Source: Scleropages formosus (taxonomy: Eukaryota; Chordata; Actinopteri; Osteoglossiformes; Osteoglossidae). From it: a stretch of 64,000 nucleotides of DNA. Location of the stretch: assembly GCF_900964775.1 (NCBI RefSeq), contig NC_041806.1, positions 43,698,586 through 43,762,585 on the forward strand, read 5' to 3'. A model generated the notes under the pieces. That model was not told where the DNA came from. It did no database searches and saw nothing but the letters and a program-made list of their open reading frames with translations. Position 1 is the stretch's first letter. Each line of letters begins with the position of its first letter. The position numbers and the translations under genes were made by a program. Of this stretch, positions 22,053-32,872 are shown one piece after another.

Positions 22053-23269
22053 CATTAAGCACTAAGGGTTTGCTTTCTTACTCCCATTGTGCCTTTTTAG
22101 AAAACAGCTACTCCCCTTTGTCCTACATATGCGTTTGATTAATCTGCTGAGAGAGCCCTGTAACCGTCCTCAACTAAGCTGTTGTTTTGGCACTATCATC
22201 TGAGACATTGTAAGCGCAGGGGTCAAAAGATCCTGTTAAAAAATCTACACAATTAGCACCATCCCATTAAGAGGTGTCAATATACACAGGAAAACAGTTT
22301 GTACTGCCATCTCGTACTGATAGAGCAGCTGGCCCACTCAGACCTCTCTAAGAAGAGACAATAGGGGAGATGGAAGGTAACACCAGCAGGGCAGTCCACA
22401 TGGGGGGTTCTTACAATGCTGGGGAGGTGGGATCCCTCTATGAGCAGTTAGAAAATTTTAGCTCTGAAGCAAAGGAAATAATCCCTTTTAATATGAAACA
22501 GTTACAAAATCTGACAGAGGCTATGACCAAACTACTGTTCATACACTACACTCAGACAACTAAGACCTAAACAAAGACATAATTTAGCAGTACTTAAGAA
22601 ATATACATGCTCAAGTAAATGTATCAGTAGGCGCAGACTTCCTTCTGAGTTAAACATTAGGAGTAAATACTGATATGTGAAAGCAAGAATATATAAACAT
22701 TTTAACATTTTATTAAAATGTTATTTTTCTGTTAACTTTAAGAGCTGTGTCTATTTCATACAATTCAATGTATAGCAGCAATTTCTTTATTTTATAATGG
22801 ATTAAAATCATCTTATTGTAGAAATAGTGATATAAGAATAAATAATTCTCACATCCAACATGTTACAATTTAAATGATAATGTAAAACCAAACTTTAAAT
22901 TTTAAAGACACCGAAGAAATATTTCTAATATTCATTACCTAACTCTTCACAAGAGCAACCTATCTGTCTTAATTGATCTCCACCATTTATCAAAAATTTG
23001 CAACCTTGAATTCCTTTTATTCTGCAGCTGTTTTTTTGCACACCATTCAACCAGCAGAGGGAGACAAAGAGTAAAAGGTTTTAACACGTTCAGTACAAAG
23101 AGCTCATATTTTAGAAGCATTAATAGTTTTATAAACTGTACTGTGATTTGTTTAAGTTTAATTTTACATCAGTTTTCACTGGAGGAGGGAGAGACATAAG
23201 CAAGGGGTTATTTTGTGTATTTATGCTATTGCTTACATACATACTGTACACATTGGTGTACAAAGATGT
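22053..23269. other. Intergenic, nothing recognised
   Basis: Very AT-rich sequence between genes 4 and 5. A 66-codon open frame at 22370-22570 has no recognisable domain and no support as a gene. Confidence 0.5.
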
Positions 23270-24325
23270 TCATTCAGAGTACAGTCTCATTCGACAGGAA
23301 TCTCTGTAAAAGATTTTTCCCGTGATAATTATCCTCAGTGCTTTTCTAAACCAAGAGTAAAAGAAAGCATAAACTAGAGGGTTGAAACTCGAGTTCATGT
23401 AACCAAACCAGACCAGAGCATCAACCAGTGTAGGTGGGATGGTGTAGCCAATGAAAGGGTCAATCATGTTGCAAAAGAAAAATGGGGTCCAGCAGATGAG
23501 GAATACTCCAACCACTACTGCCAGGATTATTGCCCCTCTTCTTTCTCGTTGCCCAGAAACCTTGGACTCATTTCCACCTCCTACCCTGAACTGCTGTGTC
23601 TGGCCTTTAATTGATCGGGCTTGACTTCTGGCAACCTTGTAAATTTTTATGTAAATGCCAAACATGATCAGACCAGGGATGAAGAAAGAGAACATAGAGG
23701 CAAATGCGGCAGATGCTTGGCTGAAGAATACTGGGCAGCCTCCATGGCAGCGCACGTTTGTGTCGTAGAAAGCCTTGCTACCCTTTAGGTTGAGTTCAGA
23801 GAATATCATTCCAAAAGCAAAAATGGCAGGGACGAGCCAGCTGATTGCAGCCATGACAAAGGTTGTGGTGGAGTTCATCGTGGACCGGTATGCAAGAGGG
23901 GTGCAGACAGCAAAGTATCGGTCAACAGAGATGAAGGAAAGGTGGAAGATGGAGGAAGTGCTGAGCATGATGTCAGTGCTGGTATGGAGCTTGCACGCCA
24001 GATCACCCAGGAACCAGCAGCCATGGACGGAGCGCATGGCACTACAAGGCATGATCAGGGCCCCCAGGAGGAAATCACACACCGCTAGAGAGAGGATCAG
24101 TCCATTTGTGGAGGTGTGCAACTGCTTGAAGTGCGATATTGCCATGATGACCAGAAGGTTCCCGCTCACGGTGAGCAGTACAGCAATCCCCATGGAGACA
24201 AACATGAAGAACTGTAGGCTTAGTGGGCGGACAAACTTCTTGCACGAACCATTCACTGACTCATAGCAATAGTGTGTCTCTATGTATATGATGCTGCTGT
24301 GGTTTGCGCTATTTGAAAGGCTCAT
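23270..24325 (-). CDS. taar1-like: Gene 5: TAAR1-like receptor
   Basis: 351 aa, starting at ATG 24325, 25 bp below a splice acceptor (TTTTTTATAG). Asp118 (3.32) is kept, and this copy has a normal DRY (135-137), unlike ERY in genes 3 and 4. ECL2 reads VRCHGGCPVFFS; CWTPFF and NSSFNPLVY follow. The third intracellular loop (GGGNESKVSGQRERR) differs from gene 4, but TM5 and TM6 to the C-terminus match gene 4. The 3' flanks lose similarity just past the stop codon, which argues for conversion confined to coding sequence. Confidence 0.9.
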   Translation of the reverse strand: MSLSNSANHSSIIYIETHYCYESVNGSCKKFVRPLSLQFFMFVSMGIAVLLTVSGNLLVIMAISHFKQLHTSTNGLILSLAVCDFLLGALIMPCSAMRSVHGCWFLGDLACKLHTSTDIMLSTSSIFHLSFISVDRYFAVCTPLAYRSTMNSTTTFVMAAISWLVPAIFAFGMIFSELNLKGSKAFYDTNVRCHGGCPVFFSQASAAFASMFSFFIPGLIMFGIYIKIYKVARSQARSIKGQTQQFRVGGGNESKVSGQRERRGAIILAVVVGVFLICWTPFFFCNMIDPFIGYTIPPTLVDALVWFGYMNSSFNPLVYAFFYSWFRKALRIIITGKIFYRDSCRMRLYSE

Positions 24326-25005
24326 TTTAGAAGAGGACCAAAAGACCTATAAAAAATAAAGAAACATATTTAAATTCAGTGCTAAATGTGCAGCATAATT
24401 CATAGCAAAAAAACTGTGAGCTCTAAAATAAAATCAGCTAAAGCCAGCCAACTGTGACATTCCATAATATACTGAAAACTGAAATAGAGAATCCTTCCAA
24501 GAATAAACTGTGGTCACAATGTAACCTATACTTAGTACAAGTACTGCTTCAGTCAAGTGAGAGAAATATTAAACAATATTTTTGCTATTTCAAAGACAAC
24601 ATAATTAATAAAAAAGGTGCATATAGTCAGTATAATTTTTTTTTCTAATAGTGACTGCAGAATATTTCTTTGCTATTTTCTTTAGAAGTGTTAATTAAAA
24701 TTTTATACCGCAGTTTTTAATAGGTTTCAATTAAAAGAAAATTTTCCACATTGTCACCTTCCCTTTTCTCCTAAAAACTCAGAATATTGTTGTATAGACA
24801 ATAATACACACACACACACACATTTTCAGAACGAAAGCTGTTATATTGCTCATTTCTAACTATGAACCACTTATTTTAGAAATCATAAATGTACTTTTAA
24901 TAAAAGGTACAGTAGGCCGCTTCATTAAAGCCTTAATCTCATAAACACAAAGAATTGTCATAACTCTCACAGAATCGAAAATTAGGATTCGTTATGATCT
25001 CAGGC

Positions 25006-25104
25006 ACTCACCTGTCATCCTCTGAAGTGCTTAAATATATGCTTACTCCAGCCAAAATAGGGGTTAGCAGGGCCTAAGGTGGGCTGTAACTGTTCCCTTT
25101 GAGA
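25006..25104 (-). promoter_or_regulatory. Probable promoter and first-exon donor of gene 5
   Basis: A GACAG|GTGAGT donor (GTGAGT at 25006-25011) follows a TATA-like ATATATTTAAG (25030-25040); an O/E-like TCTCAAAGGGA lies at 25094-25104. TATA-to-donor spacing is only about 30 bp, shorter than in the other genes, so the transcription start is uncertain. No octamer is seen. Confidence 0.45.
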
Positions 25105-26979
25105 AGGATCTTGTCCTATTAAGTTCGTGTATGGTCATCATATTATCATCAATCATGGAAAATTACGGATGTGTCCAGAAATATACTGTTTTGCTCACCA
25201 TGGAGAACATTAATATGTAACACAATACCAGCCTGTCCAAATATCTGTTTCCTGAGCATACAGACCTGTTTTCGAGGCAAGAATCAATAGCAAATTAAAA
25301 AATACTCATATAAACTAGTTGCAGAAGGGAAATACATGATAAAGAACCTTTCAGTGCAGTTTGACAGATTAAATAAGATCTCTCCACCTGGAAGGGGAAA
25401 GAAAAACATATATTCTGCTTTCTCTAGTGTGTCCATTTATGCAGGCATGGAGAACTGGCTTAAGTCAATTATCGGTGATAAATCGTAAAGTCAGTAGACA
25501 TGACTCTAATGTATCGTGAAAAAAGGATATTACCTTGACTACATAATTTCACTGTGCTTCATTTGATCTATTGAATATGACTGTATTGTTGACTGTTCTT
25601 TTGCAACCTGAATAGACTGTAAGCTTGATAAAGCGCATCGAAAAAATCCACATACAAGAGACATATCTATAGAGATAAGAACAGATCTGAAAACACAAAT
25701 GATTGAAATACATATATTGAATAGATATATAATACAAATGAATGAATTCTTTGAAAGAGCTGGGCAACAGCTGTTGCTGTGATGCCCACACCAAACCAGG
25801 TAATGAGTTGTTTCACACTCTGAGCATTGACGTAATTTAAATGTCATGTGTGCCACGTCAATACTTGTCAAATAAAGATAACCTGAAGAACAAATCAACT
25901 GTTATTTTCAAAAAAAACTTTGTAAAGCCAAAATACAGCTTAGCTGTTATAGAGTGACACAAGAAGGAATTTTCCAGAAGGTTTTCATTGTTTTCACTTA
26001 ACATTTTCATTACATTTTAATGGAATATTTCAGGCTTTTTCAGGTTCATCTGACTTGAATATGGTTGCATATGGGAAAATGTTTTTTTTTAAGAATTTCT
26101 AATGAGCAATGTGATGCTTAGAAAATAAGAACAATGATGTAGAGGATTATTAGCAACCATATGGATGGACTCAGTTGCAGTGACAGTTCTAGTCAGTCTC
26201 CAGCTTATAGACACATGTAGAGGACAGAACATTCTGGAGACACTTTGTTTGCCAATGCTGACATTGACTCAGCATCATTTAAGAACAGATTGAGTGAATA
26301 TGACTGTGAATATGAAGTATTTGAAAAATTGTTCGGGTAACACTTGCTTATTATGTATATTCTGCTCAGAAAATAACTTACGTAGGTGAGTGGCAACTCT
26401 TCTGATGCACACATTCAAAGGAATTCTGCTTAAAATAAATGTACGTCATTCATTCAGGATACCTGCTTTAAAAGGTCTGACTGGAAATAAAATATGAATG
26501 TTGAAGTGTCTGCTTGCTCCCATTCCAGTAAATGCAATGATTCCTATAGATGTACTTTAGACTTTAGACATTAGTACAACTCATTTCCTCCAAATGGTGC
26601 ACAAATGTGTTCAGTATTGGATAAGACGTATTTCAACATGAAGATGTTTGCCCAGGAAGAAAATATTTAGAAAGCAGCTTAAAAATTGTCTTTCAAAAAA
26701 AAAAAAAAAACAAAAAACAGTACAAACTCTTTTACAGCTGAAGCAAAATGAAGTGTTCAGTGCCTATAGTTGTGAGGCAAGTTACCATCTATTTATACAG
26801 CAGTTAATTTGATTGTGTATGTGGGCAAACAGTTAGTTTCTGCTGATCTTCACCTGCTACTGCCTGAATTATTTCTGTATCTGGCCCTTACTTTCATTAA
26901 TTACTGTTAGTAACTGCTACCACTAGTGCTGTTGCTAATAATTATTACTATTGCTATTTCTAGTTACTTTTTCATATTA
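25105..26979. other. Intergenic, nothing recognised
   Basis: AT-rich spacer upstream of gene 5. I see only short open frames with no domain content and an A-rich run near 26695. Confidence 0.5.
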
Positions 26980-27193
26980 AGTCGGGGGCGCGATGGTGTG
27001 ACAGGTTTAACCGGGTCCTGCTCTCTGGTGGGTTTGGGGTTTGAGTCCCGCTTGGGGTACCTTGTGATGGACTGGCGTCCCATCCTGGGTGTGTCCCCTC
27101 CCCCTCCAGCCTTATGCCCTGTGTTGCTGGGTTAGGCTCCAGTTTGCCGTGACCCCACTTGGGACAAGTGGTTTCAGACAATGTGTGTGTGTG
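26980..27193 (+). mobile_element. SINE-A copy
   Basis: Full-length SINE-A with 10 bp target-site duplications TTTCATATTA at 26970-26979 and 27194-27203. Confidence 0.9.
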
Positions 27194-27512
27194 TTTCATA
27201 TTACTGTTTCCCTGCTCTACACACAGTAAGGAATAAAATACAGTTTCAGACATACCATATATTTTTGTATTAATTTTTACAGCATGGAGCATGGTTAGCT
27301 ATGTTTAGCTAAAATGAATCATTTTGCAAAGCAGAATGATGAGATGCTTATGGTCCAGCTAAGTGCAACCTTAGATTGCAGCTACCTACTGGTTCACTTT
27401 TAAACACATTAAAGTCTGTGCTCACATTTAGCAATTCTTTCCATTATTTACTTATGTTTTACAGTGTTTACATCAGTTTATCGTCATCTGCAGTCTGAGT
27501 CGAAAGTGGCGC

Positions 27513-27540
27513 TGACGTCATGTTTTCCTGAGATAAAAAG
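27513..27540 (+). promoter_or_regulatory. CRE palindrome beside a TATA-like box
   Basis: A perfect TGACGTCA (27513-27520) is followed 10 bp on by AGATAAAAAG, with TGAGTCA about 40 bp further. No gene follows on this strand in the next kilobase, so function is uncertain. Confidence 0.3.
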
Positions 27541-27928
27541 CAGTGTGTAGTGAAAATGGGGGTTAAAGGTCATGCTTACTGAGTCAGACAAAGGTCTTGT
27601 AGTGGTGTTTTATATTGTTGTTTTTATAGTGGTATTCTTGGTGGCTTTATTACTCACCACAAACTGAGGAGTTGCTTGTATCATGAAAGAAGCAGAATGA
27701 TGTATTTGAAATGAATTATTAAAATCCATGTATTGTTGTGTTCAAATTTTGGGGGATATAATTCTAGTATGTCTGGGACTATGCATAATGTCTTACATAG
27801 GTATTTTGGAGAAAGTATACATTTTAATGTTTAACATCACAGATTTTCAAATATGTACAGTAAACCTTTGAACAAAAACTTTATACATTTTGAGTTATGA
27901 CAGTGACTTGCGTTTTATTAGTATTGCC

Positions 27929-28065
27929 GGGGGGGAAGAGGCACGGTGGTGCAGTGGCACAGCGGGTTTGGTCTGTGCCTGCTCTCTGATGGGTCTGGGG
28001 TTTGAGTCCTGCCTAGGGTGCCCTGTGTTAGACTGGCCTCCCACCCTGGGGTATCCCCCCCAGCC
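27929..28065 (+). mobile_element. SINE-A copy, 3' truncated
   Basis: Head and B box are present (GCACAGCGGGTTTGG, GGTTTGAGTCC); sequence stops matching after CCACCCTGGGG. Confidence 0.8.
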
Positions 28066-28250
28066 AAAAGCAATTTAATGTTCCAAGGCCATCTGTGTTC
28101 TTCTGTCAACTATGATACTACTTCAGATGCCACACTCTGGTGCAGGTGTCATAAAACATAGGCTAATTATAGAAGGGGTATAAATTGTATCTGTGTTTTA
28201 TACTGCAGAAAGAAATCACATCTGATGTGCTTAAAGCTTTTTTAAATACA

Positions 28251-28457
28251 CACACACATTTTCAGAACCGCTTGTCCCTCACGGGGTCACGGGAAACCGG
28301 AGCCTACCCGGCAACACAGGGCGTAAGGCCGGAGGGGGAAGGGGACACACCCAGGACGGGACGCCAGTCCGTCGCAAGGCACCCCAAGCGGGACTCGAAC
28401 CCCAGACCCACCAAAGAGCAGGACTGCGGTCCAACCCACTGCGCCACCGCATCCCCC
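28251..28457 (-). mobile_element. SINE-A copy just past the gene 6 stop
   Basis: Little-diverged reverse SINE-A with 12 bp target duplications TTTTTAAATACA (28239-28250 and 28458-28469). It begins 46 bp beyond the stop codon of gene 6, so it probably lies in that gene's 3' UTR, in the sense orientation. Confidence 0.9.
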
Positions 28458-28502
28458 TTTTTAAATACAATCAATTCTAAATTAGAGAATTAAAAACAGG
28501 AA

Positions 28503-29534
28503 CTAGAGTACAGGTGAACATAACCAATTTCCTTGAGTTTTAAACATTTTCTCCAAAGTAATTCTGAAAGCCCTTCTGAACCACTTATAAAAGAAAGCAT
28601 AAATAACAGGATTTAGTCCAGAATTTGTGTAACCGATCCACACAAGGACCTCTAGTAATAAAGGTGTATCATATCCAAAAACTGAATTCACAGTGTTACA
28701 CACAAAGAAAGGGGTCCAGCAACAGAGGAATACTCCGACTACAATTCCCAGGGTCTTTGTGGCCTTTTGCTCTGATTTACTCGAAAAGTCTCCTGCCCTG
28801 GCAGAGTTCCTCTTTAGACAAGCGCTTTTTTGAATGGAATAGACTTGCCTCCGTGCAATTAGGAAGATTTTCAGGTAGATGCTAAGAATGATAAACCCTG
28901 GGTTGTAAAAAGAGAGAACAGAGGAAACAGAACTGGCTATTTTGCTTTGTATCACGAAACAGCCTCCTTCACAATAAAACTGTTGGTAGTAAATATCCTC
29001 GAGGCCCAGAATGTTCAGCTGCAGAAATATCATCCCAAACCCAAATACGGCAGACAAAATCCAGCTGATCATGATCATGGTTACTACAGCACTGGTAGTG
29101 ATCCTAGTCTGGTACTGGAGGGGATTGCACACAGCGTAGTATCTATCAATGGAGATCAAGCTGAGGTGTAAGATAGAAGCATTGCACAGAGTAAAGTCTG
29201 TACTGGTATGGATTTTACAGAACAGGTTACCCAAATACCAGCAGGTCTCCAGTGAGCGAACCATGCTAGGTGGCATGATGACCACACCTACAAGGAAATC
29301 TGCCATGGCCAGGGAGAGCACAAGGTAGTTGGTGGGAGTGTGGAGCTGTTTCAAATGAACAATGGCAATGATGACGAGAAGGTTCCCAAACACAGTAACA
29401 ATTATGACAGCCCCTAATAAAATGTACAAAGGAGCTCGTACTACGACTGAATAAGCATGTTTTGGGCAAGACTTGTTAGAGGATTCATAACAAAGCAGTA
29501 CATTTTCATGAGTCCCAAAATGGCTGGTGTTCAT
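28503..29534 (-). CDS. Gene 6: TAAR, third clade, founder-like member
   Basis: 343 aa amine receptor. The N-terminus has CYESSNKSC (N-glycosylation NKS; the cysteine is positioned for the N-terminus to ECL2 disulphide described in TAARs). Asp113 (3.32), DRY 130-132, YCEGGC in ECL2, CWTPFF in TM6 and NSGLNPVIYAFFYKWF in TM7 are intact. It is the most diverged of the five third-clade genes and keeps the standard FF after CW-P. The ATG at 29534 is 33 bp from an acceptor (TCTCCTCTGTAG, exon from 29567). Which numbered fish subfamily it belongs to (TAAR10, 11 or 12 are candidates) I cannot settle by eye. Confidence 0.92.
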   Translation of the reverse strand: MNTSHFGTHENVLLCYESSNKSCPKHAYSVVVRAPLYILLGAVIIVTVFGNLLVIIAIVHLKQLHTPTNYLVLSLAMADFLVGVVIMPPSMVRSLETCWYLGNLFCKIHTSTDFTLCNASILHLSLISIDRYYAVCNPLQYQTRITTSAVVTMIMISWILSAVFGFGMIFLQLNILGLEDIYYQQFYCEGGCFVIQSKIASSVSSVLSFYNPGFIILSIYLKIFLIARRQVYSIQKSACLKRNSARAGDFSSKSEQKATKTLGIVVGVFLCCWTPFFVCNTVNSVFGYDTPLLLEVLVWIGYTNSGLNPVIYAFFYKWFRRAFRITLEKMFKTQGNWLCSPVL

Positions 29535-29782
29535 CTTTTCGGATCAGAAAGCGGGGAACTGCTTCACCTACAGAGGAGAAATGGAATATAAGTTTTTTGA
29601 AAAACAGCCTATTCCCATGATCAATAACAGCTTATTCACAGAATCAGATATATTATTTTTCAGAAGTTACCATTGTAGTTGGAGTCATCCACTGAAGTAT
29701 TGTTCTATTTGACTGCACTGTTGAGTGCTTATGAATCTTGTATTAGTCCGCAAAGTTCAGAACCAAAGAGAAGATCCTGTTA

Positions 29783-29845
29783 TATACTGTATAGTCACCA
29801 TCTGACTGAAGGTTATTTCCCATCATTCATTGCATTACCCTCTGG
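29783..29845 (-). promoter_or_regulatory. Probable promoter of gene 6
   Basis: A TATATAACAG box (29782-29791) and an O/E-like block with CCAGAGGGTAATGCA upstream align with the cassette of the other third-clade genes. No clear GT donor follows, so the first exon cannot be placed. Confidence 0.45.
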
Positions 29846-30179
29846 AACCATAGTTATATTCTTTCACATTTGAAAAACAGCCTATTCCCTTGATTAAAAC
29901 CACTCATTAGACCCATTAAGATGTTTTTTTAAACCAGTCTCACGGTAACAGTGCAGTAGGTTATTTCAGGCAGAATGCAATGAACCCAATCAATGTAGAA
30001 AGAGACAAGTGTATCCATGTTGACAGATTATATTAGGCTTATGTAACATAATTCACTTAAGTATCTTGTATATTCAGACAGTTGCTATTAAAATAGTTCA
30101 GACACTAATTTCTGGTTGTAATTCAGAACGGTCAGGAGAATAACATTTTGGAATATAAACTTGGAATGTTTTAATTCAT

Positions 30180-30374
30180 AAGGGGGTGCGGTGGCGCAGT
30201 GGGTTGGACTGCAGTCCTGCTCTCCAGTGGGTCTGGGGTTCGAGTCCCGCTTGGGGTGCCTTGCGGCGGACTGGTGTCCTGTCCTGGGTGTGTCCCCTCC
30301 CCCTCTGGCCTTACGCCCTGTGTTGCCGGGTAGGCTCCGGTTCCCCGTGACCCTGTATGGGACAAGTGGTTCTG

Positions 30375-30407
<33 letters not shown>
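30180..30407 (+). mobile_element. SINE-A copy
   Basis: Full-length and well conserved, with a (TG) tail; 12 bp target duplications GTTTTAATTCAT at 30168-30179 and 30408-30419. Confidence 0.92.
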
Positions 30408-30412
<5 letters not shown>

Positions 30413-30504
30413 AATTCATGTCCTTATTCATCATACAGCATGATGTCACACTTTAAATTTAAAGAGGGTAAAAATTAACTCAGGCCTCTGCTTATCACAG
30501 TACA

Positions 30505-30723
30505 TACACACACACATTGACTGAAGCCACTTGTCCTGAGTGGGGTTGTAATGAGCTGGAGCCTAACCTGGCAACACAGGGTGCAGGGCTGGAGGGCAAG
30601 GGGACACACCCAGGACAGGATGCCTGTCTGTCGCAAAGCACTCCAAGTGGGACTCGAACCCCAGACCCACCAGAAAACAGACACAGGCCAAACCTGCTGT
30701 GCCACTGCACCACCACCACCACC
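30505..30723 (-). mobile_element. SINE-A copy
   Basis: Reverse copy with 9 bp target duplications CACAGTACA (30496-30504, 30724-30732). Confidence 0.88.
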
Positions 30724-30744
30724 CACAGTACACTGAAGCCATAA

Positions 30745-30950
30745 CCCAACCTGGCAGATTTCTCTTCTACAACATTTGTATGACCTCCCCATGTTTCACA
30801 ACTCAATCTACATAAATCCAGGCCCAGGCCATAGTGACACCCTGCCGCTATTACTGCAACTCTCCCATCTGATCTTCTGGCCTCTGCCATCAAGCCTGTC
30901 CAGATGATTCAGAATGCTGCGCCAGAAATTACATTTGGTCAAAGGTCAAA
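30745..30950 (+). mobile_element. LINE fragment (L2-like)
   Basis: The translation gives a decayed version of the L2 motif with IKP(L/V)Q(L/M)IQNAA at about 30890-30920. No open frame survives. Confidence 0.45.
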
Positions 30951-31044
30951 AAGTCAAGGGTCAAAGGGTGGTCAAAGGGTCTATACTTTGATATATACAA
31001 GAGTTGATTGCAGGGGATGGGGAGGATGTGCAAGTCCAAACTTA

Positions 31045-31232
31045 TATCTGAACAATAATACTCAAAGCCATTACCTCTCAGATGTTACAGGTCTAAATCC
31101 CACCTCCTCCTGTAATACCCTTGAGCAAGGTACTTATCATAAAATTGTCCAGTTGTGTAAAGGGATAAATGAAAGTAGCTTAACACTGTAAGCCACTTTA
31201 GAAGAATGTGACATCTTAATGAATAAATATAC
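31045..31232 (+). mobile_element. SINE-B copy
   Basis: GATGTTACAGGTCTAAATCC, CTTGAGCAAGGTACTTA and the L2-type tail ending TTAATGAATAAATATA are recognisable; the 5' end of the head is eroded. Confidence 0.55.
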
Positions 31233-31959
31233 ACACAATAAAGTTCAGCAACTAAGTTATTTTATACTTTTCACAGTTCCAAAAACCTCTCAAATACAAT
31301 TTTTTTCACTGGTTTTTGTAAAATTTTTTAATAATTGAAAAAAAAACAATTGTCTTATCAACAGTATAAAGATACTATAAAAATACAATAGATAAAGAAA
31401 CAAACAAGAGATTAATTTGGGCTGGATAATTTGATTGCATATGTATTGATGAGAAACATGTAAAGTCATCGTTGAGTATTTCACACATAATCACTTTTCA
31501 ATTGTGATTTCAGTTTATTGCGTCGGACCAAATGTTCGAGACCCCGACCAAATACTGCTCCTGATACACCTTAGATGGCTTAGGGTGCAGAGAGCTGAAT
31601 GAGAAGAGGTAACCCAGAGCCCACATCACCACATAATCCATGAGCTGTCAAAAAATTTAAATAGTTCTGTCCTGTCCTTTTGAACAGTCCCTCCTGGGAC
31701 ATGTGAGACTAATGTGCAGGATGACTCCTAGTATTCAGGAGAGGGAGCCCTCTGCTGGTGCTCCATAGTACTGCCACTTGGGAGCTGTTGGAAAAAAGTG
31801 TTTTTAGACAAGACAGAAAACAAAACAAATTTTGAACATAATTTTAAACTTATTGTCCTAATTGTGTTGGTCAGCTAAGGAGTCAGTGCTTGCACCAGGG
31901 TATAACAACATGTTTGCAAGTTTAAGATGCCAAAGCATTTCTGGCTTTCTGGCTTCTTA
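31233..31959. other. Intergenic, nothing recognised
   Basis: AT-rich spacer between genes 6 and 7 without recognisable coding or repeat content. Confidence 0.45.
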
Positions 31960-32185
31960 CCTGACCATAAACAGATCTGCTTCGTGGAATCGACAAGACT
32001 CCAGCCAGACAGCTATGCTCCTCCACTTCTGGCTGCTTGGTGGTCCCAGGCACAAAAAATCCAAAGTCAAAAGCAGAAATATTTTTGGTTCTGGCTCCAA
32101 TGTGGTTCCCTCTCTCACTCAGAACTGCTAAATATCTCTCATAATTGAAGAAGTGTCTCAAAACGTATCTCTTTTCAATTTTTTT
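31960..32185 (+). mobile_element. LINE 3' coding fragment (L2-like)
   Basis: Read across frames, the sequence resembles the C-terminal LINE segment seen at 7788-8024 (SGCLVVPGT, then LVLAPMW, then KKCLKTYLF). It is badly decayed. Confidence 0.5.
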
Positions 32186-32872
32186 TCCCCCCAGCAGTTT
32201 TGTTGTTTCAATTCTCTTTTAAGCTAACAAAATTAACTGATGCACAGCTTTTGGAGTCAGACAGACCTTATTCTTAAACGGTGAAGTAGCCGTGGATGGG
32301 AAATGTTGTATACAGATGTCTGTCTTATTGCAATGCATATACAGTAAACGCATACAAGTTCTCTTTATATAATTTAGAAAATGTAAGGGGCTCTATATAT
32401 GCTTAATTCTTTTGATTGTGACTGTTTATACCGTTTTCCAGTTCTCCTTGAATATAAATGAATGTAGCTTGTGTGGCTGCATAGGTGGAAAGAAAGAGGA
32501 AAAAAAGTTAAATATTTTCAGTTTTATAGCTTTCAGAAAAGATGCACATCCGTCCCCTGTGTACAGACACTTCTTATACTGATATTTACTTAGACATCTT
32601 GCACTGCTGTTTCTGCTGGTTTCTTGCACTTCGAAAATTGTAATTAAACCAGCATTTTGCAGCCTAAATTTGATAATAAGGACAACTTTGACTTTGATTT
32701 TGAAGTTGATGAGGATGCCTATATAAATATTAGAATAATGCTGTTACTGGTTGTAGATATCTTGGTGCAATTTTAAATGAACTTGTATATGTCCTGGAAA
32801 AGATTATACATTTTTTCAGACAGATTTTCAGGAAGATATCAAGTTTGGACCCTGTGAAGTGGGTGTACAACT
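32186..32872. other. Intergenic, nothing recognised
   Basis: AT-rich sequence downstream of gene 7 with no supported feature. Confidence 0.45.

Noticed and set aside
22370-22570. A 66-codon open frame as a small gene
   Set aside because: No domain, no conserved neighbour and no promoter or splice signals; chance length for the region.
25539-25898. A 119-codon minus-strand open frame as a degenerate receptor
   Set aside because: It is Cys- and Tyr-rich but has no TAAR motif in any frame and no membrane-segment pattern matching a receptor.
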